DNA of 8,752 bases, taken from NCBI GenBank assembly GCA_044425555.1, contig JAWXVF010000111.1:1-8752 (forward strand), given 5' to 3'. The position numbers were made by a program, and so were the translations under genes. The DNA is from JAWXVE01 sp044425555 (lineage in GTDB: Bacteria > Bacillota > Clostridia > Lachnospirales > Lachnospiraceae). Shown here one piece after another: positions 1 through 7,309 of this stretch (its first letter is position 1; every line of letters starts with the position of its first letter). Under the pieces are notes generated by a model. It did no database searches and was not told the DNA's origin. It saw only the letters and a program-made list of their open reading frames with translations.

Positions 1-33
1 GTAAAAAAAGCATTAGGAATGGAGGCGCAATAA
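1..33 (+). CDS. possible 3' end of an upstream gene (partial)
   Basis: Reading frame 1 is open from the window edge for ten codons (VKKALGMEAQ) and ends in TAA at 31-33. The composition looks like an ordinary protein C-terminus, but ten codons cannot identify a family or prove coding. No GC-rich terminator hairpin follows. There is only a weak AT-only dyad in the A/T-rich stretch around 38-72. The rest of the leader to position 128 shows nothing else recognisable. Confidence 0.3.
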   Translation, partial: VKKALGMEAQ

Positions 34-128
34 AAAAGTTTATTTTGTTGGTGTAAAAAAATAACAAGAGCATTGTTTTAGTTAGAATAACAGTTTATAA
101 GTTTATCCTGTAAGATTCTTTTCTCATA

Positions 129-157
129 TTGAACTTTTATATAAAATCTTATATAAT
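129..157 (+). promoter_or_regulatory. sigma-A promoter of the BMP lipoprotein gene
   Basis: A -35 box TTGAAC (129-134) and a perfect -10 box TATAAT (152-157) are separated by the ideal 17 bp. Transcription should start near 164, giving a leader of about 45 nt before the ATG at 209. The spacer and flanks are very AT-rich, which favours melting. No operator-like dyad overlaps it. Confidence 0.8.
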
Positions 158-208
158 GTAATATAATTAGCTACTTTTACAACATCTAACTATGAAAGGA
201 ATTTACCA

Positions 209-1219
209 ATGAAAAACTTAGTACTTCTACTTTTATGTATATCACTACTAATGGGATGTGCTTCCAAAACCATTGTCACTGAATCCGACATTAAAATTGC
301 TTTGCTTACCGATTCCTATGAAGGAGAAAATAAATTTATTTCACAAGCTTCTGATCAACTCTATCTCTTAGAAGAAGAATATAATTTTATTAGTTCTATT
401 TATCATATAGACGACTTAAATGCATGGGAAGAAGTTGCCTTAGAACTAGCTAAGAACGAATACGATTTAATTATTGGTTTAGGGTGGCAAGCAACCACAC
501 CCTTTGCTTCCATGGCGTCTACTTACGACCAGACGAAGTTTGCAGTTATTGACGTGATTGGAATTGGTCATGACGTTAAGGGTGTTAACTTTGATATGTT
601 TTATAATAATTACGTGTTAGGAGTCATGATTGCCACTGCATTTCCTGATGAAACGAAAATGGGGTATATTGGTAACTATAATGATGAGGCCAATTACCAG
701 TATCTAAATGGCTTTACAAAAGGTATTCACTCCATTAATCCTGATATACAAATTGTACGAGAATATGCAGATACTTACAGCGAGCAAGATATTGTTTACG
801 AAAAAGCTATGGAACTAGCTAGTCAGGATATTACTTTTATCATGGGTAGCGTTAGCTCTTTGGCTAACGAAGGATTATATCAAGCAGCATTAGATTTGGC
901 GGAAGAAGGAACCCCTATATATACTACAGGACTCAGTATTGACCAAACGAGAGAAGAAAACCCGTACATCCTAGGTGGCACTCGGAAAGATACAGGAATT
1001 GCTTTAGATTTTATTATCACCAGTTTTTTTGATGGTTCTTTTACCACTGACGATAAAACAACTACTATTTTAGAGGGTGGTTCTGGAACCATTTTTATTA
1101 ATGTTAATGAACCAATTCCTGTCAATTATCAGAATCATGAATTTATTACAATTGAAGTCATTAAAGCAGGATATGAAGCACTAGATGAAATTCGTTATGG
1201 TAATATCTCCATAGAATAA
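209..1219 (+). CDS. BMP-family (Med/PnrA-like) substrate-binding lipoprotein, orphan
   Basis: This is a predicted membrane-anchored extracytoplasmic binding protein of the basic membrane protein family, which includes the nucleoside-binding PnrA and the Bacillus regulator Med. Residues 1-17 form a lipoprotein signal: MKN, a leucine-rich core, then lipobox LMGC with the acylated cysteine at 17. The mature part (about 28-330) follows the two-lobe BMP pattern. It has IALLTD at the first strand, YDLIIGLGWQ at 85-94, FAVIDVIG at 111-118, a VNFD segment at 126-129, MGYIGNYND at 151-159, and SIDQ (243-246) with RK (259-260) in the C-terminal lobe. The N-terminal ligand motif, SFNQ-like in PnrA, is degenerate here (KFISQ, 42-46), so nucleoside binding is uncertain. 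The start is supported by AAAGGAA at 195-201, 7 nt from ATG. No permease or ATPase gene is adjacent, so it either partners a transporter elsewhere or has a sensory, Med-like role. The gene is monocistronic, with a good promoter upstream and a hairpin downstream. Confidence 0.85.
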   Translation: MKNLVLLLLCISLLMGCASKTIVTESDIKIALLTDSYEGENKFISQASDQLYLLEEEYNFISSIYHIDDLNAWEEVALELAKNEYDLIIGLGWQATTPFASMASTYDQTKFAVIDVIGIGHDVKGVNFDMFYNNYVLGVMIATAFPDETKMGYIGNYNDEANYQYLNGFTKGIHSINPDIQIVREYADTYSEQDIVYEKAMELASQDITFIMGSVSSLANEGLYQAALDLAEEGTPIYTTGLSIDQTREENPYILGGTRKDTGIALDFIITSFFDGSFTTDDKTTTILEGGSGTIFINVNEPIPVNYQNHEFITIEVIKAGYEALDEIRYGNISIE

Positions 1220-1809
1220 CAATCTAACAAGACATACTTTATTGTTATGGTACTTTTCTTTGTATCACTACAGATACCATAACAATAATTTTCTATCAGT
1301 CCACTCTCATATGTTATAGTCTGCCTAATTCCTTTATCAATGATTTGGGATGAGTTCTTGTCTAGATAAAATGTGTTTAGTCCACGATTCATTCCTGTTC
1401 CTTGATACTTCAAATAACTTTCTTTCATGCACCAAATTTCTGTAAAGAGTCTTCCTCGTTCACTCTCTTTTCCTTGCATTATCTCGTTCAATTCTTTTTC
1501 ATGATAAAATCGTTTCGCTAAAGTAACTGCTTGAATCCCTTCTTTTATTAATTGTATGTCCACACCTACTTCTTGATCTGAAATTGCACACATAACATAT
1601 TCTCCCGAGTGAGATATATTAAAATACGGTAAATCACTTTCTAAAAATGCTGGCTTACCACTTTCTTCTATAATCATTGTACCATATTTATATCCTGCTT
1701 GCTTTAAGACTTCTTCTAACAAGACATATCCAACTCTATGTAGTATTTGATTCTTTTGTCCTTTGACAAATTCACTTTTTAAAATCTTTGTATAATATAT
1801 TTGCAGCAT
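1195..1809 (-). CDS. Sfp-type 4'-phosphopantetheinyl transferase
   Basis: The product transfers the 4'-phosphopantetheine arm of coenzyme A to a serine on carrier proteins (acyl or peptidyl carrier proteins) in the cytoplasm. The family signatures appear in order: GKP at 51-53, FNISHSGEYV at 63-72, VGVDIQ at 81-86 with D84 as the expected magnesium ligand, and the WCMKESYLK motif at 126-134 (W126, K129, E130, S131, K134). At 204 residues it is near the usual size for the family (about 220). Position 86 is glutamine where many Sfp/EntD members have glutamate; variation there is known in the family. The start ATG is preceded by AAAGGTG at 1815-1821. No carrier protein, NRPS, PKS or fatty-acid gene is in the window, so the target is unknown and it may be the cell's general enzyme. 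Its last codons overlap the convergent BMP gene by 25 bp and contain that gene's likely terminator hairpin. Confidence 0.92.
   Translation of the reverse strand: MLQIYYTKILKSEFVKGQKNQILHRVGYVLLEEVLKQAGYKYGTMIIEESGKPAFLESDLPYFNISHSGEYVMCAISDQEVGVDIQLIKEGIQAVTLAKRFYHEKELNEIMQGKESERGRLFTEIWCMKESYLKYQGTGMNRGLNTFYLDKNSSQIIDKGIRQTITYESGLIENYCYGICSDTKKSTITIKYVLLDCYSMEILP
1239..1293 (+). terminator. probable terminator of the BMP gene inside the transferase coding region
   Basis: A perfect 14-bp inverted repeat (TTATTGTTATGGTA at 1239-1252, its complement at 1275-1288) encloses a 22-nt loop and is followed by TTTTC (1289-1293). It begins 20 nt after the BMP stop codon, so it is well placed to end that transcript. 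The stem has only three G-C pairs, so termination may be partial. On the opposite strand the repeat encodes transferase residues about 174-179 and 186-191, and no T-run follows it there, so it should act only on the plus strand. Confidence 0.6.
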
Positions 1810-1829
1810 CGTTACACCTTTTTAATTTA

Positions 1830-1857
1830 ATTTTAGCATAGATTCCCATATAGTCAA
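1830..1857 (-). promoter_or_regulatory. extended -10 promoter of the phosphopantetheinyl transferase
   Basis: Read on the minus strand, TTGACT (1857-1852) is followed after 16 bp by TAAAAT (1835-1830), with a TGC extension directly upstream of the -10 box (1838-1836). Transcription would start near 1823, only about 14 nt before the start codon, giving a very short leader that contains the Shine-Dalgarno site. Confidence 0.65.
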
Positions 1858-1905
1858 TACTATTCTTTCTTGAGAAATCTTATTCTAAAATTGTATTCCT
1901 ATCAC

Positions 1906-1934
1906 TTTACATTAGTTTCTCACAATGCTATACT
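1906..1934 (+). promoter_or_regulatory. sigma-A promoter of the sensor kinase/response regulator operon
   Basis: TTTACA (1906-1911) and TATACT (1929-1934) are spaced by 17 bp, and TGC immediately upstream of the -10 box adds an extended -10 element. Transcription should start near 1941. It is divergent from the transferase promoter, with about 48 bp between the two -35 boxes. A weak dyad TTTCT-TG-AGAAA (1866-1877) lies between them. Confidence 0.65.
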
Positions 1935-1944
1935 AAGCTAATAT

Positions 1945-1963
1945 GATTCTCCTATAGAGAATC
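1945..1963 (+). repeat. 7-bp perfect inverted repeat at the start of the kinase transcript
   Basis: GATTCTC (1945-1951) and GAGAATC (1957-1963) are exact complements around the spacer CTATA. The element begins about 4 nt after the predicted transcription start. It could be an operator for a repressor or autoregulator, or a small 5' hairpin that stabilises the mRNA. No T-run follows, so it is not a terminator. Confidence 0.45.
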
Positions 1964-2001
1964 TGCTTTCCCATCAATATAGAAAGTCAATTATTCCATT
2001 T

Positions 2002-3702
2002 ATGAGAAATTTATTAAAAAATATATCATTTCAATATCGTATTTTACTTAGTTGCTTAATGGTAGCCATACTACCTTTGTTTTTTTGTACCATTATTATG
2101 GTACAATTGTTTTCCTATTTAATGAATAACCAACTCCATGAAAGTGGTTCTCAAACCTTAGAACATATTCTATCTTCTTTTTCTTCTGCTATTGTGGAAT
2201 ATTCTAATACACTAACTCACTTATCTAACAATTCCTATATTCAATCCGCTCTCGTAGACCGAAGCAGCGATCTTATTACAAGTGAAATGCTTCTCACCTT
2301 ATATCAAGCACAAGATAACGTCCACAGTACCAATGGGTTTTCCATTTATGATTCTGGTGCTTTGTTGCGATTTGCTATCAAACCTGAACATCTACCACAA
2401 TATTTACCTATTCCAATCCCATCTCTAACTACTGTTGATTTACCACCTTATGGAGTTTTTCTCTCAGTAGACCAAAATCTTCATAACCTATACTTATTAA
2501 AGACCATCTACTCTCCTCATCATATTAGATTAGGATATGTAGCCACTATACTTTCTACAGAAGATTTTAATAGAATACTATCTAGTTACATCAATCATGA
2601 TACTTCTATTCAAATACTAAATAACAAATGGGAGACTATTTATACTAGTACCTCCTCTTTTACCATTACAGAATCCTTGTTAACAGAATTATCTTCTCTA
2701 TCTCATGGTTTTTTTTTACAAGAACAAGGATATAATTATTATATACATTATGATACAAAACATCACTTAACTTTCGTACTACAACAAGATATTACCTTCC
2801 TACAAGGATTATTGCATACCTTACAAATGGTAAGTATTCTATTTGCCACCATTAGTTTAATCGTATGTATTATCACTGCCATTTTAATTAGTCACAGTCT
2901 TATGAGACCAATTGCTTACATTAATGAAGCCATGATTCGTATTATGGACGGTAACCTCAATACCCGAATCCAAGTCTATCACTATGATGAACTAGGAAAA
3001 CTCTCCACCACATTTAACCAAATGGCTGAAGAATTACAAGAACATATTGACTCTAAGATCAATCATGAAAAAGAAGTAAATCGTCTTCAAATGCAACAAT
3101 TACACGAACAATTAAATCCACATTTTCTATATAATACACTAGATAGTATTAAGTGGATTGCTAAAATTAATCAAGTACCTACCATTAGCAAAATAGCTAC
3201 TAGTCTTAGTAGTATTCTACGTAGTAGTATTATGAGTGAACAATTTATTACCATAGAAGAGGAATTAGATTTACTTGTTAAGTATATTGATATTCAAAAT
3301 ATAAGATTTCATGATAAATTCACCTATAATATCACATTACCCACCTCTTTGTATACCCTTATGATTCCTAAGTTAATTTTACAACCACTTGTAGAAAATG
3401 CTATTTTACACGGTTTAAATGATATGGAACATGGTACCATTACCATAACAGGGTACACACAATACGATTTACTCTATCTATTGATTAGTGATACTGGTTG
3501 TGGCATCCCACCTGATAAATTATATGAATTACAGCGCTATATAGAGGAAGGTTTTAAGGGACATGTTGGACTCTATAACGTCAATCACATTATAAAACTT
3601 CATTATGGCACAGAATATGGACTTACTCTTCAAAAACCACTTATGGGTGGTACCACTATTCAAATACGTATTCCACTAAATAAGGAGTCTATCCATGATT
3701 AA
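2002..3702 (+). CDS. membrane sensor histidine kinase, YesM family (HptS-like candidate)
   Basis: This is the sensor of a two-component system. It should autophosphorylate on histidine in response to an extracellular cue and pass phosphate to the regulator encoded next. TM1 is at about 13-37 and an extracytoplasmic sensing region at about 38-273. That region's sequence is not one I recognise; a Cache-like fold would be typical of the family. TM2 is at about 275-299 and a HAMP linker at about 300-350 (MRPI, then DELGKLSTTFNQMA). The His_kinase (YesM/LytS type) box is LNPHFLYNTL with phospho-accepting H374. The ATPase domain has the N-box LVENAILHGL (N466), the G1 box DTGCG (497-501) and a final GHVGLYNV glycine box near 522-529. 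At 566 residues it is a normal size. The ATG has only a poor, distant ribosome site (AGAAAG at 1981-1986), but no upstream in-frame ATG, GTG or TTG was seen and the N-terminus matches the family pattern. Low translation of the kinase relative to its regulator is plausible. Confidence 0.93.
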   Translation: MRNLLKNISFQYRILLSCLMVAILPLFFCTIIMVQLFSYLMNNQLHESGSQTLEHILSSFSSAIVEYSNTLTHLSNNSYIQSALVDRSSDLITSEMLLTLYQAQDNVHSTNGFSIYDSGALLRFAIKPEHLPQYLPIPIPSLTTVDLPPYGVFLSVDQNLHNLYLLKTIYSPHHIRLGYVATILSTEDFNRILSSYINHDTSIQILNNKWETIYTSTSSFTITESLLTELSSLSHGFFLQEQGYNYYIHYDTKHHLTFVLQQDITFLQGLLHTLQMVSILFATISLIVCIITAILISHSLMRPIAYINEAMIRIMDGNLNTRIQVYHYDELGKLSTTFNQMAEELQEHIDSKINHEKEVNRLQMQQLHEQLNPHFLYNTLDSIKWIAKINQVPTISKIATSLSSILRSSIMSEQFITIEEELDLLVKYIDIQNIRFHDKFTYNITLPTSLYTLMIPKLILQPLVENAILHGLNDMEHGTITITGYTQYDLLYLLISDTGCGIPPDKLYELQRYIEEGFKGHVGLYNVNHIIKLHYGTEYGLTLQKPLMGGTTIQIRIPLNKESIHD

Positions 3703-4435
3703 AATAATAATAGTAGAAGATGAATCCCTTGTACGAGAAGGAATTCTATACGGAACAGACTGGTCTTCCATACAATGCGAAGTCATAGGAGATGCCAAAG
3801 ATGGATTAGAAGGTTATGAAATGATTAAAAATTTATCTCCTGATATTGTAATTACAGATATTCAAATGCCTAAAATGACAGGTCTAGAAATGATTGAATC
3901 TCTACGCAAAGATAGTTATACCTGTAAATTTATTATATTAACTGCTTATAGTGATTTTACCTATGCTCAAAGTGCTGTCAAATTAGATGTATCCGATTAT
4001 CTACTAAAACCTTTTGAAGATGGGGAATTAGAAGAATCTATCCAACAGATTATTTCTATTTTGCCACAGCACTCTACAACACCATTTCACTTTAAAGCCA
4101 AGTCACACTATAATAGCAAATATATTAATGAAGCAATTGAATATATTCAAAACCATTATGCAGAACACATTAGTATTTCCCAAGTATCCTATGTCATTTG
4201 TTTGTCTGAAGGATACTTTAGTCGCCTATTTAAAAAGGAAACGGGTTATACTTTCGTGAATTATCTAGCATACTATCGCATTGAACAAGCTACTAAACTA
4301 CTACAAAACCATAAAGTAAAAGTTTATGAAGTAGCTCAATTAGTGGGTTATAGTGATTCTATGTATTTTAGTAATCTATTTAAAAAAATAGTTGGAGTAT
4401 CTCCCTCTCAATATCAAGAAAAATCTCGTCCCTAA
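3695..4435 (+). CDS. response regulator, receiver plus AraC-type DNA-binding domain (YesN/HptR-like)
   Basis: This is the cytoplasmic transcription regulator paired with the preceding kinase. The receiver domain (1-120) has the acidic pair E8/D9, phospho-acceptor D55 in VITDIQMPKMTG, T83 in LTAYSD and K105 in LLKPF. The AraC/XylS-type domain (about 143-242) carries two helix-turn-helix units, one around 158-182 ending GYFSRLFKKETG and one around 208-233 ending MYFSNLFKKIVGVSPSQY. At 246 residues it lacks the long central region of classical YesN proteins (roughly 350-550) and is close in size to staphylococcal HptR, as I recall it. It overlaps the kinase gene by 8 bp. A strong AAGGAG site (3682-3687, 7 nt from ATG) lies inside the kinase coding end, so the two are co-transcribed. 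The most obvious nearby target is the convergent ABC importer operon; this is inferred from proximity. Confidence 0.94.
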   Translation: MIKIIIVEDESLVREGILYGTDWSSIQCEVIGDAKDGLEGYEMIKNLSPDIVITDIQMPKMTGLEMIESLRKDSYTCKFIILTAYSDFTYAQSAVKLDVSDYLLKPFEDGELEESIQQIISILPQHSTTPFHFKAKSHYNSKYINEAIEYIQNHYAEHISISQVSYVICLSEGYFSRLFKKETGYTFVNYLAYYRIEQATKLLQNHKVKVYEVAQLVGYSDSMYFSNLFKKIVGVSPSQYQEKSRP

Positions 4436-4442
4436 ACAAATA

Positions 4443-4493
4443 CATCTCTAAACTCTTTTCATATATCGAGCTTAGAGATGATTTCTTGTTCTT
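4443..4493. terminator. bidirectional terminator between the response regulator and the permease
   Basis: CATCTCTAA (4443-4451) pairs with TTAGAGATG (4472-4480). After one A/C mismatch, three more pairs (CTC with GAG) extend the stem around a 12-nt loop. The plus strand continues ATTTCTTGTTCTT and the minus strand continues TATTTGTTT, both T-rich. It lies 7 bp after the regulator stop and 38 bp beyond the permease stop, so it can serve both converging operons. Confidence 0.75.
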
Positions 4494-4518
4494 AAAGATA
4501 TAATTCTTTGATACACAT

Positions 4519-6171
4519 TTATACTACTTTAACTCTCCCCTTACTAATCTTTAAAAACAACAAGAGACTTAATACCGTTGTAATCGTAAGAATAGATGCA
4601 AGTGCTGCTGCGGTTCCATAACTATTTCGCACTACTTCTGTATAGATTGCAACTGATATGGTACTGGTACGACCACCGTATAACATAACACTTGAGGATA
4701 ACTCATTTATACAAGTAATCCAACTAAGAATTGCTCCTGATAAAATACCAGGTGCCATTAAACGTGCTGTTACACTAAAAAATGTTTTACGTGGAGATAC
4801 TCCTAAGTTAATAGAGGCTTCCTCAATACTAGGATCCATTTGTTGTAAGAATGCACTTCCAGATCGAACTGTATACGGTAATTTTCTTACAATATAAGCA
4901 ATAATAATAATAAATGCTGTTCCTGTGAAAATAAATGGAGGTTTATTAAATGCTACAATCAAACCAATACCAAGAACTGCTCCTGGAATCACGTATGGAA
5001 ACATGATTAACATATCCATAGCTTGCCCAACAATTCCTTTATGTCGTACAATAATATAACTCATTAACATACCAACTATTACAATTACAACAATTGCAAT
5101 ACTAGCATACGTAAAAGTATTAACAATATTCGTGCTTAGACGTTTTGCAATATTTGTATAATTATCAAGGCTGAAGCCTCCAACAAATCCTGTAAAATCA
5201 GTTTGTATAAAGCTTGTAATAACAACTACAAATTGTGGAATAATTCCAATAAAAGTAACAATTGCAACTGGTAGTGTAAACAATACTCTTTTTATACCTT
5301 TTAATTGTATTTCCACTGGTGGTCTCATAGAAGTCATAATATAGTTTTTCTTAGAAACGTAATACTTTTGTACCAATAATACAAGTAACGAACATGAAAC
5401 AACAATTACACTTAAAGCACTAGCAAGATTTGCATTACCACCCATTTCACTCATATACTCATTATAGACAAGTACTGGTAATACCATATAACCTTCCCCA
5501 ATCANNNNNNNNNNACCAAAATCGGCTAAACTAGTCATAAATACCATAATTGCACCAGCTGCCATACTAGGCAATACTACTGGTAAGCTTACTGTAAGCA
5601 AACGTCTAAACTTACTCGAACCTAAATTCTCAGCTGCTTCTTCCAAACTAGAATCAATACTATTCATAGCTCCTGCTGTATAGAGATAAACGTAAGGAAA
5701 TAACTTAAATGTAAATACCATAATAATTCCAAGTTGCCCATAAATAGTTGGTAAAATAATTCCAATTTGCTTAAACATCTGTGTAATCACACCTGAACGT
5801 CCAAATAATAAAATCCAACTATATGCTCCGATAAACGGTGGTGACATTAAACTCATAATAATAAAAATATGTATATATTTCTTCCCCCAAATATTATAAC
5901 GTGTCATTAAATATGCCATAGGAACACCAAGTATAACGGTTGTTATCGTTACAGTAGTTGACACATATAAACTTCTAAGTAAAGCTGAATAATAGTATTC
6001 TTTCGTAAAAAATCTTACATAATTTGTAAAGGTAAATCCTTCTACTTTAGAAGAAAAAAAGCTTCTTGTTACCAAAGAGAAAAATGGATAAATTAAAAAT
6101 GTAAACATCATAACAATTACAAAAACTTTTACCCAAAACCAAAAGTCAAGTTTTATCTTCTTTTTTAACAT
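4519..6171 (-). CDS. ABC importer permease, two fused membrane domains (Fbp/Afu family)
   Basis: This is the inner-membrane channel of the importer encoded with the ATPase and the binding lipoprotein. It is a fusion of two permease units, as is usual in the FbpB/AfuB family: residues about 10-270 and 295-545, each with about six membrane helices. Each half carries the cytoplasmic EAA loop that contacts the ATPase: EEAAENLGSSKFRR at 177-190 and EEASINLGVSPRKTF at 450-464. At 550 residues it is a typical full length. Residues 220-223, just after SLADFG, are unknown because of an assembly gap; the frame is kept across it. The start overlaps the ATPase gene by 7 bp and has a very strong AAGGAGGT site (6178-6185, 6 nt spacing), so translation is coupled. 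The substrate cannot be read from this protein. Fe(III) is the default annotation for the family, but organophosphates are transported by other members. Confidence 0.92.
   Translation of the reverse strand: MLKKKIKLDFWFWVKVFVIVMMFTFLIYPFFSLVTRSFFSSKVEGFTFTNYVRFFTKEYYYSALLRSLYVSTTVTITTVILGVPMAYLMTRYNIWGKKYIHIFIIMSLMSPPFIGAYSWILLFGRSGVITQMFKQIGIILPTIYGQLGIIMVFTFKLFPYVYLYTAGAMNSIDSSLEEAAENLGSSKFRRLLTVSLPVVLPSMAAGAIMVFMTSLADFGXXXXIGEGYMVLPVLVYNEYMSEMGGNANLASALSVIVVSCSLLVLLVQKYYVSKKNYIMTSMRPPVEIQLKGIKRVLFTLPVAIVTFIGIIPQFVVVITSFIQTDFTGFVGGFSLDNYTNIAKRLSTNIVNTFTYASIAIVVIVIVGMLMSYIIVRHKGIVGQAMDMLIMFPYVIPGAVLGIGLIVAFNKPPFIFTGTAFIIIIAYIVRKLPYTVRSGSAFLQQMDPSIEEASINLGVSPRKTFFSVTARLMAPGILSGAILSWITCINELSSSVMLYGGRTSTISVAIYTEVVRNSYGTAAALASILTITTVLSLLLFLKISKGRVKVV
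5505..5514. other. assembly gap (10 N) inside the permease gene
   Basis: Ten undetermined bases interrupt the permease. Translation resumes in the correct frame, and the last affected codon is NTG on the minus strand, so residue 223 is Leu, Met or Val. The family often has a short TPML-like segment after DFG, so a true gap size of 10 fits, but this is inference. Confidence 0.95.
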
Positions 6172-7244
6172 GAAATTACCTCCTTCGTATCTTTATCATA
6201 AAGACTAATTTTTTGTTCATCAAACTTCACCTTAACGGTAGTTCCATCTGCTAATAAAGAATCTACGTCTTTTGTATACTCATTTACTTGTAATACTTCC
6301 CCAGTAGCAATTTGTACTTCATATTCAATAAAGTCACCTAAGAACGTTGATAATACGATTGTTCCTTCCATCCCTTCTTTTTCATCAAAATATAATTGTT
6401 CTGGTCTAGCAGATAAAGTAACTACACCCGTACGATTTTCTTTTATCTTTTTGCATATGGTTATACCATCTGCGACTTTAACAGTAGCCATATCTTTTTC
6501 TACTTTTTCAATAGTACATTCCATAAAATTAGAAACCCCTATAAATCCTGCTACAAACTCATTAGCTGGCTTGCGGTAGATTACCTCTGGTGAATCCACT
6601 TGCATAATATTACCATCTTTCATAACAGCAATTCGATCTGATATAGCAAGTGCTTCTTCTTGATCATGTGTTACATAAATTGTAGTAATCCCAAGTCTTC
6701 TCTGTAATTTCTTAATAATAGTACGCATTTGCACACGTAACTTAGCATCTAAGTTTGATAATGGTTCATCCATTAATAACAATGCTGGTTCAATAACAAA
6801 TGCACGTGCCAATGCTACACGTTGTTGTTGACCCCCTGATAATTCATTTGGTCGTCTATCTTTTAAAGGAGCAATTTGAACTAAATCCAATGCTTCATCC
6901 ACTTTTTTCTTAATTATATTTGCATCCATTTTACGTGCTTTTAATCCATAAGCTACATTTTCTGCAACTGTTAAATGTGGGAAAATGGCATAATTTTGAA
7001 AGACCATACCAATATCACGTTTATGAGCATCTAAATGATTAATCACCTTATCATCAAAATAGATTTCTCCACCGTCAATAGAATTAAATCCTGCAATCAT
7101 CCTCAATAAGGTTGTTTTTCCACATCCAGAAGGTCCTAATAATGTAAAAAATTCTCCAGGTTCAATTTTTACACTTACCCCGTTTACTGCTGTAAAATTC
7201 CCATATTTTTTTACTACTTCTTTAATATTTACTGTATGACTCAT
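6165..7244 (-). CDS. ABC importer ATPase, FbpC/PotA-type
   Basis: This is the ATP-hydrolysing subunit that powers the importer at the cytoplasmic face. The motifs are complete: Walker A GPSGCGKT (37-44), Q-loop Q83 in VFQNYAIFP, signature LSGGQQQR (135-142), Walker B LLLMDE (155-160), D-loop SNLD (163-166) and switch histidine H193 in VTHDQEE. Residues about 235-355 form the TOBE-type regulatory domain, with RPEQLYF at 280-286. At 359 residues it is standard for the CUT/FbpC/PotA group that carries a C-terminal extension. The start has AAGGGTG upstream. The gene lies 65 bp after the binding-protein gene, separated by a hairpin, and its end overlaps the permease start by 7 bp. The gene order here (binding protein, ATPase, permease) differs from the common fbpABC order. 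Confidence 0.95.
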   Translation of the reverse strand: MSHTVNIKEVVKKYGNFTAVNGVSVKIEPGEFFTLLGPSGCGKTTLLRMIAGFNSIDGGEIYFDDKVINHLDAHKRDIGMVFQNYAIFPHLTVAENVAYGLKARKMDANIIKKKVDEALDLVQIAPLKDRRPNELSGGQQQRVALARAFVIEPALLLMDEPLSNLDAKLRVQMRTIIKKLQRRLGITTIYVTHDQEEALAISDRIAVMKDGNIMQVDSPEVIYRKPANEFVAGFIGVSNFMECTIEKVEKDMATVKVADGITICKKIKENRTGVVTLSARPEQLYFDEKEGMEGTIVLSTFLGDFIEYEVQIATGEVLQVNEYTKDVDSLLADGTTVKVKFDEQKISLYDKDTKEVISC

Positions 7245-7268
7245 CTCACCCTTCTCCCATTCATCTTT

Positions 7269-7303
7269 TTTAAATAAAGTGGGTATTCACCCACTTTATT
7301 TTT
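7269..7303 (-). terminator. intercistronic hairpin, probable partial terminator or mRNA 3'-end stabiliser
   Basis: A perfect 13-bp inverted repeat (7272-7284 with 7289-7301) surrounds a 4-nt loop. The core GTGGGT/ACCCAC is flanked by A/T arms, so in either direction the GC stem is followed by a TTTATTT stretch. It sits 9 bp after the binding-protein stop codon and before the ATPase. In importer operons, such a structure commonly lets the binding protein be made in excess over the membrane subunits, by partial termination or by protecting the upstream mRNA end. Confidence 0.75.
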
Positions 7304-7309
7304 ACCTAA

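Noticed and set aside
38..72. AT-rich dyad after the possible upstream gene end, considered as a terminator
   Set aside because: Pairing is weak and A/T only, with no GC core, so it cannot be told from base composition.
880..1125. Open frame of 81 codons on the minus strand within the BMP gene
   Set aside because: Antisense to a clear coding region, no ribosome site, and no recognisable protein features.
2709..2717. Run of nine Ts inside the sensor kinase gene as a possible slippage or phase-variation site
   Set aside because: It encodes ordinary Phe-Phe-Leu codons, such runs are expected at this AT content, and the frame is intact.
4658..4897. Open frame of 79 codons on the plus strand within the permease gene
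   Set aside because: Shadow of the permease EAA-loop region, with no independent support.
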